Source: a virus. From it: 27,305 bases of DNA. The notes under the pieces were generated by a model. The model searched no databases and was not told where the DNA came from. It saw nothing but the letters and a program-made list of their open reading frames with translations. Made by a program: the position numbers and the translations under genes. Location of the stretch: the IMG/VR virus record IMGVR_UViG_3300023198_000945, positions 1 through 27,305 of that record; one strand, 5' to 3'. Within the stretch, counting starts at the first letter, position 1. Each line of letters begins with the position of its first letter. Positions 6,536 through 14,781 of this stretch are shown here, in pieces.

Positions 6536-6910
6536 ATGAAGTGTCCGAGATGCGGGAGTGAACCTTATATGATTCCAGCGGATTCTTGGAATCTAAGATG
6601 TTTGAGATGCGGATATGAAGAGTTAGCCACGGCTGTTCTTGAAAGGCAGCAAGTCGAAATCGAATCGCTGAAGGCGGAGCTTGCTCGACTTGAACCTGAA
6701 TATAAGAGGACGATTGGTGAGCGCAATCAGGCGCAAGGACGAAGTAGACATTTACAGGCTGAGCGAGACAGGTTGCGGGAGTTATTGAACCGGATACATG
6801 AATCTGTCTGCATAAATAAACGCAACAATCTTGTATTCAGTTGGGGAGATGGTTGCATGGTTGCTGGTTGCAAACTAACCGCCGCAGGGCTGAAGGGAGG
6901 TGGGGAATGA
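6536..6910 (+). CDS. Zinc-ribbon coiled-coil protein
   Basis: A 124-residue protein. Residues 3-26 form a zinc ribbon (CPRCG, then CLRCG), and about 32-90 a charged coiled coil (ERQQVEIESLKAELARLEPE and onward). The tail reads SWGDGCMVAGCKLTAAGLKG. The C-terminal GGGE is encoded by the ribosome site of the next gene, which starts inside the stop (ATGA). A G-run at 6526-6531 precedes the ATG. Such ribbon-plus-coil proteins are common among phage accessory genes; function unknown. Confidence 0.78.
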   Translation: MKCPRCGSEPYMIPADSWNLRCLRCGYEELATAVLERQQVEIESLKAELARLEPEYKRTIGERNQAQGRSRHLQAERDRLRELLNRIHESVCINKRNNLVFSWGDGCMVAGCKLTAAGLKGGGE

Positions 6911-7218
6911 GTGACCAAGAGCAAGACTATCCATTAGACCAAGTGGAGAAGGACAAGCGCATCAAGGAGTTGAAGGATGAGCTTTCACACCTAAAGGATA
7001 TTTATAACGCTATATCGTTTAGTGATAAGACGCAACTCTATAACGAGAACGTCAAGATGCGGGAGTGCTTGGAGATTCTCAAGGATACTCCTATCCCAAT
7101 GGGATATGGGGATGATCCAACGGCTGTAATCCATCGAGTCAGAGAACTAGCCGCCGAGGGACTGAAGCCTGTGTCACGAAAAGTACCTACTATTAGTGAC
7201 AAGGGAGGTGGGGAATGA
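6907..7218 (+). CDS. Small coiled-coil protein
   Basis: A 103-residue protein starting MSDQEQDYPLDQVEKDKRIK, with a coiled coil from about 13 to 55. The ATG at 6907 overlaps the preceding stop and follows GGGAGGTGGGG. A longer frame from 6841 lies inside the upstream gene and is rejected. It shares the EKDKRIKEL segment and a 24-bp DNA identity with the protein at 7403-7621, and its end (AAEGLK, then KGGGE) resembles the end of the preceding protein. Function unknown. Confidence 0.72.
   Translation: MSDQEQDYPLDQVEKDKRIKELKDELSHLKDIYNAISFSDKTQLYNENVKMRECLEILKDTPIPMGYGDDPTAVIHRVRELAAEGLKPVSRKVPTISDKGGGE
6945..6968 (+). repeat. 24-bp direct repeat, copy 1
   Basis: Identical to 7576-7599. Both copies encode EKDKRIK in the same frame within coiled coils of different proteins. 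Confidence 0.8.
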
Positions 7219-7388
7219 CTATTATATTACACTGGTGGATGATACCCGTAGCACTGTTCATTATCCCACTCATCTACGGCATGTTGCATGAGGATGAGGG
7301 CGGGTATTTTCCTGATATGAGTGTATCGTTTGCGGTATTGGTGTGTTGGCTTGCTGCGCTATGTATCATCATAGGACATTTCTTATAA
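7215..7388 (+). CDS. 57-residue membrane protein
   Basis: A short gene coupled to the preceding stop (ATGA at 7215) behind the cassette ribosome site GGGAGGTGGGG. The protein has two hydrophobic helices, about residues 3-24 (IILHWWMIPVALFIIPLIYG) and 37-57 (VSFAVLVCWLAALCIIIGHF), joined by an acidic loop HEDEGGYFPD. The stop at 7386-7388 lies just before the third copy of the ribosome-site cassette. Function unknown. Confidence 0.7.
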   Translation: MTIILHWWMIPVALFIIPLIYGMLHEDEGGYFPDMSVSFAVLVCWLAALCIIIGHFL

Positions 7389-7402
7389 GGGAGGTGGGGA
7401 GA

Positions 7403-7621
7403 ATGAGCGATAATTATTGGTGGTGTGACTCATGTAAGATTGTTGTTGACGATTCAATGGTTGTTAATGACTCGATCCATATATCATGTGGCGCAAAAGT
7501 GAAATGGAAACAATTCTGCGAACAGACAAAAGAGGAACTCCAAAATAAGAACGCCACCCTCCGCCAAGAGCTTGCGGAGAAGGACAAGCGCATCAAGGAA
7601 CTCGAAGAGGGGGTGTGGTGA
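7403..7621 (+). CDS. Small Cys-containing coiled-coil protein
   Basis: A 72-residue protein starting MSDNYWWCDSCKIVVDDS, with CxxC at residues 8-11 and Cys at about 29 and 39 as possible metal ligands. It ends in the coil QELAEKDKRIKELEEG. The ATG at 7403 follows GGGAGGTGGGG; the longer frame from 7343 would overlap the membrane-protein gene. It is the last plus-strand gene before the convergence point. Function unknown. Confidence 0.7.
   Translation: MSDNYWWCDSCKIVVDDSMVVNDSIHISCGAKVKWKQFCEQTKEELQNKNATLRQELAEKDKRIKELEEGVW
7576..7599 (+). repeat. 24-bp direct repeat, copy 2
   Basis: Identical to 6945-6968. Identity at third codon positions points to recent copying or recombination rather than protein-level constraint alone. 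Confidence 0.8.
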
Positions 7622-7642
7622 ATTAATTTTACTAACACCTCT
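7608..7642. terminator. Weak hairpin at the convergence point
   Basis: Bases 7609-7616 can pair with 7635-7642 (two G-U pairs) around an 18-base loop that overlaps the last plus-strand codons and stop. There is no U-tract on either side. It is the only structure I see between the convergent operons; a termination role is weakly supported. Confidence 0.25.
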
Positions 7643-7662
7643 CGCTAATAAAGAATAGTTTA

Positions 7663-8013
7663 CTACTTCTTAAAATGCTTCGTCTTTACCGCTGACCATG
7701 TTGCATTGAGCAGCAGAGCCAATATCCCCGTCAACAAAGCCCACACCCTAGTCGATAAACTCCCCAACGAAGCCTGCACATATGTCATTTTGGTCTCAAG
7801 CACAACCAGGCGCTCTCCGTTTTGCTTAGCGTGTGATGCTATCTCAGATTCTATTGAGTGAATTTGAACATCTTGAGCGTCGTCTACTTTTTGGTTTGCC
7901 TCTTTCCAGGTAGTCAACGACGATAGAGATTCCGTACTGGCCAGGATTTGGGTTGAGCAGAATACAGCACCGACTATCAAGAATGTGAGAACAAGAGAGT
8001 TCATTATTTTCAT
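7663..8013 (-). CDS. Membrane protein: signal, coiled coil, C-terminal helix
   Basis: A 116-residue protein. An N-terminal signal or anchor (MNSLVLTFLIVGAVFCSTQI, residues 4-23) is followed by a helical coil (about 35-80) and a C-terminal membrane helix (VWALLTGILALLLNATW) ending in KTKHFKK. AGAGGA lies seven bases before the ATG. It is the last gene of the late operon, about 50 bases after the third ejection candidate. Coil plus C-terminal helix plus basic end resembles XhlA-type lysis proteins; a lysis role is inference. Confidence 0.78.
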   Translation of the reverse strand: MKIMNSLVLTFLIVGAVFCSTQILASTESLSSLTTWKEANQKVDDAQDVQIHSIESEIASHAKQNGERLVVLETKMTYVQASLGSLSTRVWALLTGILALLLNATWSAVKTKHFKK

Positions 8014-8060
8014 TGGGAGATCCTCTGGAATGGTTTACGCTTTGCTGCTATTCTCATTGT

Positions 8061-9836
8061 TTATTTCTCTCCAAGATCCCGCTCAAGTTCAGAGATCTGG
8101 TACAAGGGATTTACTGCAAGCTTTTGGATAATCAATCTGGTCGTTTTGATTTTGCCGTCGATCAGACTGTCAGCCAGACGTTTTTTCATAGCCGCAGATA
8201 CTGTGCGCCATGCTGTAGATTTGAAAAGGCTATCAGCACCGTGAAGAAGAGCTGCATCGAGTATAGCTGTAGTTGGTCCTCCTCTATGCAATCCAGAAGC
8301 TGCGCCGACAGCAAGGACTACGCGCTTTCCTAGCGGCGTATCTTTGCCGACTTGTGCTGTCTTTTTAGCTGACATTATGTCGTTGAAGTTTTTCCAAAAA
8401 GAGAACTCAGCATTTATTTTAGCTATACTGGGATAATCACTGGCGATTTGGGCTCTGATAGCATTGGTGAGAACTTTTTTAGCTTCGGCTTCGGCCGCTA
8501 AAGGTTTCGTCATTGCAAATCCACCAGGTTTACTTGCTATGTATTTATCCATCAACTGGCGCCATCTACGTGCGCTCTCTGCCGAGATTTGAATAGGTTG
8601 TTCGGCAAGGGCTTTTTCGGTGGCGGCGGCTTTTATCCGAGTAGAGTCGTCAACGTAGCCTGCGGTAACTACAGGCTCGTATCTGCCAGTTTTTGGGTCT
8701 ATTCTTGTTTCTATCTGATCCCATTGCTGGCTGACGCGTTGACCTCTACCCTGAGCAGTTGCACTAGCGGGATTTGCCGCTTCTGATGTAAAAATCTGCC
8801 TCCCTCCTCTTTTCTCTAATTCAGATACCGGCTCTGTCACGGCTGCAGTCGATGCAACACCAGGAGTAGAGCGTGGTGGCGGTGTTCCGGATATTGGACC
8901 TGGAGGTAGTGCTTTCTGTGCAGGAGCTTTCTTTCCAGTTTGCGCAACCATTTCATCTAATTTCGCTAATATAATTTCGTATTGACGTTTTAATTCAGGA
9001 TTCTCAACTATACTGGTCCCTTTGATCATAGTATCATTAGCGATTCTGTCGCGAAGCTCTTGATATATAGGGCGTGCATCTATCATGGAATCTGGAGGAA
9101 GAGCCTTCCACGCCTTGTCAAGAGCTTGAGCTGATGTTTCCAGTTCATCTGCAGTACGGCCCAGTAGGCTCTCGAACGAACGAGCTTTTATGCCGCGTTC
9201 GATAGCTTCCGGTATGACTTTTGTTTCAGCTATAGCTTTGGGGATTTGCTTTGTGGTGCCGAGGACTTTGCCGAATTGCTTTTCTGCGCTTCGTATAAGA
9301 GCTTTGGATACCGCTTTTACGGGTTTGGCTAACGCTAACAGCTTCCCGCTTCCGAGCATAGCAGTATCTGCAGCAACTGCACCAGAAGCTCCTGCTATAT
9401 TGCCAGAAGCCCCTTGGCCTACTATGTTGCGGAGCATTGGCTCAAGCAGAACCCAACTCGCCTTGAGTGCAGGCTTGTCTAAAAATCTTATCTGATTCAT
9501 GGTATCGTTAACCATGTCAAATGCCTCTTTGACTTTCCCTTTCAGTTCTGGGTTATCGTCGTAGCCGAAAAATTCAGCGGAGGCTCCTTTGCCGAAACGG
9601 TCAACAGGACCTCCTTTTGTCAATTTATCTACAGGATCTTCGGGAGACAGAGCTGATTTTAAATCAGATAACATTTCTGATCTGACATTTTCCGGAAGGT
9701 CTATGGTTTTTACACTTTCTGCGAACGCGGTAGCGTTACCTGGATTATCATAGAATGCGTCGTGGAGGGCTGCGCGCTGCTCGTTGTTAAGATCCCCTAA
9801 CCCTCTGAGATAGGTAGCGAAATCATCTGTAGCCAT
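8061..9836 (-). CDS. Large virion protein, candidate third ejection protein (gp16 position)
   Basis: A 591-residue protein with no enzyme motif. The N-terminal region is helical and acidic. An Ala/Gly-rich weakly hydrophobic stretch lies at roughly 135-180, a Pro-rich linker near 300-330, and a hydrophobic Gly/Ala stretch near 510-545 (VVLAVGAASGLH). It is third in the row after gp7- and gp20-position genes, and P22 gp16 (about 609 residues) has similar size. In P22 these proteins leave the virion with the DNA and help it cross the envelope. AGGAG precedes the ATG; the start lies three bases after the upstream stop. The call rests on position and composition. Confidence 0.72.
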   Translation of the reverse strand: MATDDFATYLRGLGDLNNEQRAALHDAFYDNPGNATAFAESVKTIDLPENVRSEMLSDLKSALSPEDPVDKLTKGGPVDRFGKGASAEFFGYDDNPELKGKVKEAFDMVNDTMNQIRFLDKPALKASWVLLEPMLRNIVGQGASGNIAGASGAVAADTAMLGSGKLLALAKPVKAVSKALIRSAEKQFGKVLGTTKQIPKAIAETKVIPEAIERGIKARSFESLLGRTADELETSAQALDKAWKALPPDSMIDARPIYQELRDRIANDTMIKGTSIVENPELKRQYEIILAKLDEMVAQTGKKAPAQKALPPGPISGTPPPRSTPGVASTAAVTEPVSELEKRGGRQIFTSEAANPASATAQGRGQRVSQQWDQIETRIDPKTGRYEPVVTAGYVDDSTRIKAAATEKALAEQPIQISAESARRWRQLMDKYIASKPGGFAMTKPLAAEAEAKKVLTNAIRAQIASDYPSIAKINAEFSFWKNFNDIMSAKKTAQVGKDTPLGKRVVLAVGAASGLHRGGPTTAILDAALLHGADSLFKSTAWRTVSAAMKKRLADSLIDGKIKTTRLIIQKLAVNPLYQISELERDLGEK

Positions 9837-9839
9837 GTG

Positions 9840-11474
9840 TTATTCTCCTGTCAGGTTCTTAAAAGGATTTTTGGGGCGTTCTGGTACAACACCGCTTTCT
9901 GTAAACGGTACTGTGCCAAGAGTTTCCATAGCATCCCTAGCAAGAGGACTGAACATCATATGTTCTGGCATGTCCATTTCCATTGTCGTTTTATACCTGT
10001 TGTTCGCGTTATAGGCTCGCGCATTAGCTGTTTCTGCCATTTGTTCTAGCACCACGAGAGCATCACTGATAGGAAGATCCTCGTTGATTATCTTGAGACC
10101 TTCCTGGCGGTCTGTTTCGTGCATTGCTCTGTTGTTGAGCAAGAAGGCGTAGAACTCGTCTTTGGCTGGTGTTATAGCGGTCAGAACCCTACGGAGTTCA
10201 GGGTATTTGCCGACATTTAGCCTGAGCCAGTTTACGGATTTATTCAACAGAGCTGAGTCTGTATTTTCGATCATTTTGTATAAATCATGTGCTGCAGCGG
10301 CGTGCATCAAGAAAGTGTTATAAGCTTGGAGCTGATCTCCGCCTTTTCCGCTGGTGTAGAGATCCAATATATTTATTTTACGCTGGATACTTGAAACATC
10401 GAAATCAGGATGACGTTGGAGAAGTGTGTCGAGAAAGATTTCCCTGCGCTCACTACGAATAGACATGAGGCGATAAGGGTTAACCAGGCTACCTGAAGCG
10501 ATAGCATCAGCGAGACGGTTGTAGCGCTCTTGGGTTTGAGGTGGAATTTCTCCCTGGAGGCTTTTGCTGAACTCTTTGGTATCTTGATTCTGAACGAGAG
10601 CTTTAAGATCCTGACGTTCTTTTTCTGCGGCTTTCCAGTCGCCAGCTCCCATGAAGCGTGTTATGGCGTCCTTGGTCGCGGTAACAGCCCGTGAAATTTC
10701 CGGATCGGCAGCGCGCTCAGAGCCAGGAACTACGATAGCATCGACCATATCCATGTAGCCTTGGAGATTGATAGAGCCCGTTACTTCACGCTCTTTTAAC
10801 TGAACATCGGCTTCGAGAACACGTTGTTGGAGCGGTCTGTCTTCTTTCTGGTATTGGAGCTGGTTTTCTGCGGCCGTAAGTTGAGCTTCTGATGCACGGT
10901 AGTTGTTAATCTGCTCTCTAGTCAAACCGCGTATTTTGAGCCCTTCTATCTCTTTTTCGAGCTCAGCATACGGAGTGTTCAAATAGTGGTTTGCCTCATT
11001 TTCGTCGATATGACCGGCATTGAACAATTCTCGTACTGCTTGGTTCTTCGTCAGATCGTCCGTAACGCCTCCAATGATAGATCTGAACATAGTGTTCTCA
11101 TTTTGCGTGTTCTCGAACTCAGCGTCCGATAGGCGCAGTTGTGACTCTCTCTGCTGATTAAACTCAGTTTCAACTCCGATAAAAGCCTGTGGGCTGATCC
11201 GACCTTCGAGAGCGGCCAGGTATTCATCGATATCGCCCATTTTCTCTGGGGAGCTGTCGGTACCCGGGTTTTCATATATGGACCTGATCAGATCCTGCTC
11301 TTCTTTTTGTCTCTGGGCTTCCTGTAGAGCCATCTGATTGGCCTGGAGCTGGGTAGCCTGGACTTGCCCCTGCTGTTGCTGGTTCTTCAGCGTCATCATG
11401 TCGCTGAGGCTACGCATCATGTCAGGAGCCTGGGGTACCGTGGCTTGTAGTGCTATGTTGGGATTAACTGGCAT
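9840..11474 (-). CDS. Gln-rich virion protein, candidate second ejection protein (gp20 position)
   Basis: A 544-residue helical protein. Residues 1-60 are rich in Gln and Met (MPVNPNIALQATVPQAPDMM, then NQQQQGQVQATQLQ), a style I recall from internal virion proteins of podoviruses. The rest is charged and helical with no catalytic motif. It lies between the p32-like protein and the 591-residue protein, matching P22 gp20. AGGAG precedes the ATG by six bases. Role in DNA delivery is inferred from gene order. Confidence 0.72.
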   Translation of the reverse strand: MPVNPNIALQATVPQAPDMMRSLSDMMTLKNQQQQGQVQATQLQANQMALQEAQRQKEEQDLIRSIYENPGTDSSPEKMGDIDEYLAALEGRISPQAFIGVETEFNQQRESQLRLSDAEFENTQNENTMFRSIIGGVTDDLTKNQAVRELFNAGHIDENEANHYLNTPYAELEKEIEGLKIRGLTREQINNYRASEAQLTAAENQLQYQKEDRPLQQRVLEADVQLKEREVTGSINLQGYMDMVDAIVVPGSERAADPEISRAVTATKDAITRFMGAGDWKAAEKERQDLKALVQNQDTKEFSKSLQGEIPPQTQERYNRLADAIASGSLVNPYRLMSIRSERREIFLDTLLQRHPDFDVSSIQRKINILDLYTSGKGGDQLQAYNTFLMHAAAAHDLYKMIENTDSALLNKSVNWLRLNVGKYPELRRVLTAITPAKDEFYAFLLNNRAMHETDRQEGLKIINEDLPISDALVVLEQMAETANARAYNANNRYKTTMEMDMPEHMMFSPLARDAMETLGTVPFTESGVVPERPKNPFKNLTGE

Positions 11475-11489
11475 ATTAGACTCCTGGTT

Positions 11490-12743
11490 TTACCATTGTG
11501 GGAGATTGGCGTAGATATTGGTCATGTCGTTTGGGGGCGGCATTATTGAAGTGGCTTGCTGCGTCCCGGGCTGATTGAACAACTGAGACATCGCGTACAT
11601 ATTGCCGGCACCCTGAACACCTTGATTGAGCGCATTCGTCCAGGCATTAGATCCGCCGACATAACCGGAAGCTCTGGCGTTTGCGGCCTGGGTAGCGTAA
11701 TCACCCATAACTCCGGCCGTACCCATCATGGTGTTGGCTGCATTAGTTCCGTATTGAGCTCCTGCCGCTGCGGCTCCTTGAGATGCGGTTTGTCCTAAAC
11801 CAGCCAGTCCAGCGTATCTGTTCCAGAGATCTGATCGTTCACCCTGGAAACGGCCGTAGGCTTTGCTGTATTCGTTACTCATGTAGTCTTGGCCGTACCG
11901 AGTGACAGCTTTAAGAGCAGCCCCACCGAGAGCGCCGCCGCGTGCTGCAGCTCCCCTCTCCAGAGCTTTCTGCCCCTCGGCAAAACGAAATTGCGTACTT
12001 GGGTCTGTGTATTTGTCATACTCGAAAGGTTTGGTGAATTCACCCAGAGCAACAGGACCTCCACCGGACTCATTCAAAAGCTCACTGCTTACAGGCTGGC
12101 CGACCATATTTCCTGGACCGGTGCCGCCTCCGCCACCTTGGTGTGTGTTCTGTTGCGTATAACCTCCTCCACCGAATCCGCCGAGGGCCTGTGATATAGC
12201 CGAATTAGGATCTGGAAGAGCCGCCAGAGCGTTTTCAAGTCCAGGCATCTGCTCCGTAAGTTCTCTTATTCGGGCAGCTTTTTGAACACCGTCTAAACCG
12301 CTGGTATTACCGAAATGAGAGGTACCTTCCGCATTCAGAGAAGACTGCTCATTCCAGAGATTATCGAGTTCGGTTTGAGCATCCTGAAGTGCTCCCTGTG
12401 CGTTATTGTATTCTGCGGCACTGGCCTGGTTATAGCCCCCTCCATAAGATTGAGCCTGTCCCTGCTGAGGCTGCGCCCCCAGACCTGTCATGAGCTGATT
12501 CAAGGCAAACGTGCCAGCGGCTACACCAGGGGCTGCGAGCTGTTGGCCCACATTAAACTGACGCTGCTGTTCGGCAAGAGCCTGTTGTCCTGACTGATAC
12601 CCAAGATCTGCGGCATAGTCAGCAGATTGAGATTGCTCATACGCAGCTCTGCTGGCGGCGCCGGATGCTTTGGCGCCAGCATACACTGATGTACCTATAC
12701 TAGCTGCTCCTATAATTGCTGGTACTGCTACGGCTGCTGGCAT
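11490..12743 (-). CDS. DNA transfer protein (p32/gp7-like ejection protein)
   Basis: A 417-residue protein. The N-terminus (VAVPAIIGAASIGTSVYAGA) is a hydrophobic Ala/Gly helix. The middle is Gly/Gln-rich with a GGGGTGPGN tract. The C-terminal half has the recognisable run STQFRFAEGQKALERGAAAR, then LKAVTRYGQDYMSNEY and YAGLAGLGQTASQGAA, which I associate with phage DNA transfer proteins. These are packaged, ejected first and help genome entry. AAAGGAG precedes the ATG by seven bases. Its place before two more large proteins repeats the P22 order 7-20-16. Confidence 0.82.
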   Translation of the reverse strand: MPAAVAVPAIIGAASIGTSVYAGAKASGAASRAAYEQSQSADYAADLGYQSGQQALAEQQRQFNVGQQLAAPGVAAGTFALNQLMTGLGAQPQQGQAQSYGGGYNQASAAEYNNAQGALQDAQTELDNLWNEQSSLNAEGTSHFGNTSGLDGVQKAARIRELTEQMPGLENALAALPDPNSAISQALGGFGGGGYTQQNTHQGGGGGTGPGNMVGQPVSSELLNESGGGPVALGEFTKPFEYDKYTDPSTQFRFAEGQKALERGAAARGGALGGAALKAVTRYGQDYMSNEYSKAYGRFQGERSDLWNRYAGLAGLGQTASQGAAAAGAQYGTNAANTMMGTAGVMGDYATQAANARASGYVGGSNAWTNALNQGVQGAGNMYAMSQLFNQPGTQQATSIMPPPNDMTNIYANLPQW

Positions 12744-12744
12744 A

Positions 12745-13089
12745 TTATATCTCCTTTTTCCAGGCTGTTGCGAATTTAGTGTAACCTAATCGTTTCAAAT
12801 AGAGTTCTAAAGTGTCGTCTGGAGCGAATCCTATTACCGTGGCTGCTCCGAGTTCTTTCAGCTTATTCACGCATGTTTTTTCGAGACGGGCGCCTACGGT
12901 ACTACCTCTGTGTGCAGGCGCTACCCAGCTGCCTTCAAGATGAGGAAGCTGAACGATAGCCATGCGACCAATAACTTTGTCGTCGTCATCCACAGCGACA
13001 GCTACGAGAGAGTTGTCCGGAGTGAAACCGGCACCGTCTATGCCGTCGAGTTTGTGGTATTCATTCGGTTCTAGGAATTTTATTTTCAT
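12745..13089 (-). CDS. GNAT-fold acetyltransferase-like protein
   Basis: A 114-residue protein. The motif-A region WVAPAHRGSTVGARLEKTCV (55-74) matches the acetyl-CoA loop (Arg61, Gly62, Gly66), and YLKRLGYTKFATAWKKE (97-113) is the usual GNAT end. It is shorter than most GNATs (140-160 residues), mainly missing N-terminal helices. The substrate is unknown. Its ATG overlaps the upstream stop (ATGA) and it has no good ribosome site, so it depends on coupling. Being inside the virion operon suggests modification of a phage structural or delivered protein. Confidence 0.75.
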   Translation of the reverse strand: MKIKFLEPNEYHKLDGIDGAGFTPDNSLVAVAVDDDDKVIGRMAIVQLPHLEGSWVAPAHRGSTVGARLEKTCVNKLKELGAATVIGFAPDDTLELYLKRLGYTKFATAWKKEI

Positions 13090-13337
13090 GGCTTTAATAC
13101 ATACGTGTTACCGACAAACGTCTGAAGTTGTGCCAACAAAGGTCCGGTACCGGTGTAGCTATCGGCAACCGCCTGTACTTGAGCTTTTAATTCATCATCT
13201 AATTGGGTTATATTTTTACCTTCTAGCTCAAAAGTGAAACTCGGTGTGACGGTTATCTCGCCGTTTGTTATCTCTACTTTGACATTTACCCTCTTGCCGC
13301 CACTTGTGATCGCTAAAATCGTATAGTTTATTGCCAT
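13086..13337 (-). CDS. Small beta-rich hypothetical protein
   Basis: An 83-residue protein with beta-strand pattern (INYTILAITSGGKRVNVKVE, then EITVTPSFTFELEG) and a short helix near the end. There are no Cys clusters or membrane segments. GGAG precedes the ATG by five bases; the stop overlaps the GNAT start. Between the fibre candidate and GNAT it may be a minor tail protein. No family recognised. Confidence 0.75.
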   Translation of the reverse strand: MAINYTILAITSGGKRVNVKVEITNGEITVTPSFTFELEGKNITQLDDELKAQVQAVADSYTGTGPLLAQLQTFVGNTYVLKP

Positions 13338-13350
13338 AATTTCTCCAGAT

Positions 13351-14781
13351 CTACTGCACTGATTTGAATACTTGGAAATCTATATCTAAATCCGTATCGT
13401 CGCCAGCATATTCAAATATCCCATCGGTATCAAGTGGAACCATGATCGTATGGCGCTCATAACCACCAGCATCGATAGAATTGGTGTTAATTTCTTCGAT
13501 GTCTACTAGGTTAGTGTCGCCATTTCGCCTAAACCGAGCCTGAAACGTGTCTGCACCGGCTCCGTTATTTACTAATCGAGCGCGAACGATTGCCCAACTA
13601 TGACCGGCAGTTATATAGGAACTGAGGTCGATGTTATACCAAGTGCTTATATTGGTGCATACCTGACCCGTAAACTGATATGCGCTTGGGTTTGTTTCAC
13701 CAACACTGATAATGCCGTCAGGAAAAGTACCATCGTGGTTCGCGTTTGCTGGCTCAATGAGGATACTGTCAATTTCAGATACATTGGCGTTATCATCATC
13801 ACCGCCGCCATTCAAAAAGAATCGAGGATTGAAGTACGCTGTAGTTGCCGGAAGCTTGTAGGGATCAGTGGCTGTACCAGTTCCGCCCGTTCCGGTTCCT
13901 TTAAACCATATCGTTTTCTCTTCCCATACCTGAATAGTGAGAGTCCCTAAATCAAAGGCACTGATTAAGTCCTTATAGGCGGTACTGGTAGCCGCTCCGT
14001 CCTGATCGAAAGTGTGAAGCCTTAAATATAGATTATCCTCTGCGGCGTCATCGGTAGTGTATCTGCGAAAGACTATAACCGCCCGATACAGACTATCGGG
14101 GTTGAATGGGATATTTTTATAATATGTGCCTGTTGTGTAATTCGTGGCAGAGCAAACTTTGCCGCCAGTTTTACCCCGAGCCGGATACGCGACATTAAAC
14201 CCACTTAAACTATTCCAGTAATTCTCGCAATCTGAACCGTCCTCGAATGTTTCATGTGTCTGGCCCTGCTTATAATCCGATAGAGTAACCGCATCGCTTC
14301 TCATGCTATCTGCAATTACTTTATCTGGATTAACCTGCCCAGCCTCATCGAGTCCTAACAATACTCTGGTCTGGATATCTTCCGGTCGCCATAAGCTGTT
14401 AAATGTTCCGCCGTCATTCCAGCCCATGAGGAGAAGACTGGTAGTCGGTGTAGGTAGCGTATTGGTTGTTAAAAATACATTAGGCTGTGACGCGCTCCAG
14501 TAGATATAAGTATCGTTGGTGTTGTCGTTTGCAATAACGTATTTGACGCCATTGTATTTGAAATGGATACCTGTCCAGGACACGTAACCGGCAGAAGGAT
14601 CGTTACTCGCGAATGTTCCTCTATAGACTTCTACGATAGAGTCGTAATTATACACATCCAGAGCGGCGAGAACTCTCCTCCACACCTCACTCCACTCGGA
14701 TGTCATTATACCGGCCTGCATATCCTCCGGACTCGCATACATTGGAGTACGTGGTGCGTATTTAGGAATAGAGATTGCCAT
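13351..14781 (-). CDS. Tail fibre or receptor-binding candidate
   Basis: A 476-residue protein. The N-terminal part (1-170) has short helices (SEWSEVWRRVLAALDVYNYD). From about 178, aromatic-rich beta segments (ETFEDGSDCENYW, then FNPDSLYRAVIVFRR) look like jelly-roll or carbohydrate-binding domains; the C-terminal quarter is another beta domain. It directly follows the gp10-like gene with a one-base overlap, the place where P22-like phages attach needle or spike parts. No peptidase or hydrolase motif is visible. Host-binding role is inferred. Confidence 0.68.
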   Translation of the reverse strand: MAISIPKYAPRTPMYASPEDMQAGIMTSEWSEVWRRVLAALDVYNYDSIVEVYRGTFASNDPSAGYVSWTGIHFKYNGVKYVIANDNTNDTYIYWSASQPNVFLTTNTLPTPTTSLLLMGWNDGGTFNSLWRPEDIQTRVLLGLDEAGQVNPDKVIADSMRSDAVTLSDYKQGQTHETFEDGSDCENYWNSLSGFNVAYPARGKTGGKVCSATNYTTGTYYKNIPFNPDSLYRAVIVFRRYTTDDAAEDNLYLRLHTFDQDGAATSTAYKDLISAFDLGTLTIQVWEEKTIWFKGTGTGGTGTATDPYKLPATTAYFNPRFFLNGGGDDDNANVSEIDSILIEPANANHDGTFPDGIISVGETNPSAYQFTGQVCTNISTWYNIDLSSYITAGHSWAIVRARLVNNGAGADTFQARFRRNGDTNLVDIEEINTNSIDAGGYERHTIMVPLDTDGIFEYAGDDTDLDIDFQVFKSVQ

